Assembly (NCBI RefSeq): GCF_900166625.1
Contig: NZ_LT800499.1
Coordinates: 1,692,114 to 1,756,113 of the forward strand
DNA length: 64,000 bases
Reading direction: 5' to 3'
Origin: Halobacillus massiliensis
Lineage (GTDB): Bacteria; Bacillota; Bacilli; Bacillales; Halobacillaceae
The notes beneath the pieces were generated by a model, which did not search any database, had not been told where the DNA came from, and saw only the letters and a list, made by a program, of their open reading frames with translations. Numbering within the stretch: the first letter of the stretch is position 1; each line of letters opens with the position of its first letter. This document shows positions 63,397-64,000 of this stretch, in pieces. A program made the position numbers and the translations under genes.

Positions 63397-64000
63397 ATGG
63401 ATATTTTGGCTGAGAAGAAGAGCCGGCTGATTTATTGGGCATCAGGTATAGTATCGATCTGCGGGATTATCTTTGAAGTTCTGTTTGGTGCTCTCGGCTC
63501 CTACATATTAGGTGATGGAGTAAAGCAATATACAATTACAATCAGCTTATTCCTTACGGGTATGGGAGTAGGAGCAAGTCTCAGCGAAAAGGTTATGGGT
63601 CGTTTAATTATAACGTTTGTGTGGATTGAGTTTTTAGTTGCTTTGATTGGCGGATTTTCAAGCTTTATGATGTTTGGAATGACCGCATTTGCTCCTAGCG
63701 GCACAGATGCTTTATTTCTATATATTATTACTTTTACCATCGGTGCACTTACCGGTGTTGAGCTTCCTATACTTATTCGAAAAGCAAACGATATTGGTGT
63801 GGAACTCAGCCGCAGTACGGCAAGAGTTTTGTTTTCAGATTATGCAGGCGGATTAATTGGTGGTCTATTGTTCGCATTTTACTTACGACCGCAAATGGGT
63901 ATGGTCAAAACAGCATTTTTTGTGGCCTGCATTAATCTGGCTGTGGCTGTTTGGATCTTATATTTATTTCGGTCTGAAATTAGAAATCTTGTGTTTCATT
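63397..64000 (+). CDS. Spermidine-synthase-like membrane protein, 3' end outside window
   Basis: The frame is open to the window end (201 codons). It starts MDILAEKKSRLIYWASGIVS and has multiple hydrophobic helices (SICGIIFEVLFGALGSYILG; ISLFLTGMGVGASLSEKVMG; GALTGVELPILIRKANDIG), with the GVELPILIR-type segment of membrane-bound polyamine aminopropyltransferases. The soluble catalytic part would follow outside. CGGAGTG precedes the ATG. It continues the PspA operon. Whether it makes polyamines cannot be judged from this part. Confidence 0.75.
   Translation, partial: MDILAEKKSRLIYWASGIVSICGIIFEVLFGALGSYILGDGVKQYTITISLFLTGMGVGASLSEKVMGRLIITFVWIEFLVALIGGFSSFMMFGMTAFAPSGTDALFLYIITFTIGALTGVELPILIRKANDIGVELSRSTARVLFSDYAGGLIGGLLFAFYLRPQMGMVKTAFFVACINLAVAVWILYLFRSEIRNLVFH

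Overview
This window is chromosomal DNA from a low-to-mid-GC Bacillaceae bacterium. It is most like a moderately halophilic or halotolerant relative of Bacillus subtilis; Halobacillus is my best guess, from gene content and order, overall base composition by eye and the dispersed repeat style. Genes carry Bacillus-type Shine-Dalgarno sequences, several use TTG or GTG starts, and almost every transcription unit ends in a strong intrinsic terminator. Genus and species are inference. Most of the window is collinear with the B. subtilis 'yt' region that runs from ytfP to the ackA/ald area.

Layout. 1-2372: the 3' part of a 23S rRNA and a complete 5S rRNA, with no tRNAs. 2400-16949: housekeeping and small enzymes: HI0933-type flavoprotein, lipid II flippase MurJ, RsuA-type pseudouridine synthase, a DeoR-type regulator, a 2-TM/RCK potassium channel, dipeptidase PepV, ThpR, a frameshifted ytlQ, lipid kinase ytlR with no canonical start codon, phosphotransferase ytmP, TrmB, lactonase-like YtnP, a PepSY protein, M42 aminopeptidase and an ITPase/XTPase-like protein. 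17030-17815: the first of three composite palindromic repeat islands. 17844-29935: YtoQ, an orphan EIIC-like membrane protein, YtpP/Q/R, DNA translocase SftA, a nicotinate phosphoribosyltransferase-like protein, MurC, YtxGHJ and DAHP synthase. 30072-35281: carbon control and motility: CcpA, the sodium stator MotPS, and AcuABC on the opposite strand. 35361-40172: a large class A PBP diverging from a T-box-controlled tyrS. 40277-40868: repeat island 2. 41004-46522: a small protein, an IclR regulator with GntP permease, rpsD with a leader, free-Met-sulfoxide reductase, RefZ and HisJ. 46681-57635: EzrA, cysteine desulfurase and ThiI, amidohydrolase YtcJ, NAD kinase, YtxK, AckA, EcsC-family protein and MoaB. 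57640-60316: UspA, an SDR and alanine dehydrogenase. 60359-60784: repeat island 3. 61022-64000: a DUF4178 - PspA - DUF4247 - DUF350 - spermidine-synthase-like membrane protein operon, cut by the window end.

The genes work together in a few visible ways. CcpA is encoded here and candidate cre sites lie before ackA, before iclR-gntP and before a small membrane-protein gene. NifZ-type desulfurase feeds sulfur to ThiI. MurJ, MurC, the class A PBP, EzrA, RefZ and SftA all serve wall synthesis, division or chromosome clearing. YtxGHJ has a sequence matching the sigma-H consensus, which suggests a spore former.

Nothing here looks like a phage, CRISPR array, biosynthetic cluster or classical defence island. 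The parts most worth a second look are the PspA/DUF4178/DUF350/spermidine-synthase-like operon at the right edge, the three modular palindromic repeat islands with the same module order, and the adjacent anomalies in ytlQ (poly-A frameshift) and ytlR (apparent ATT start).
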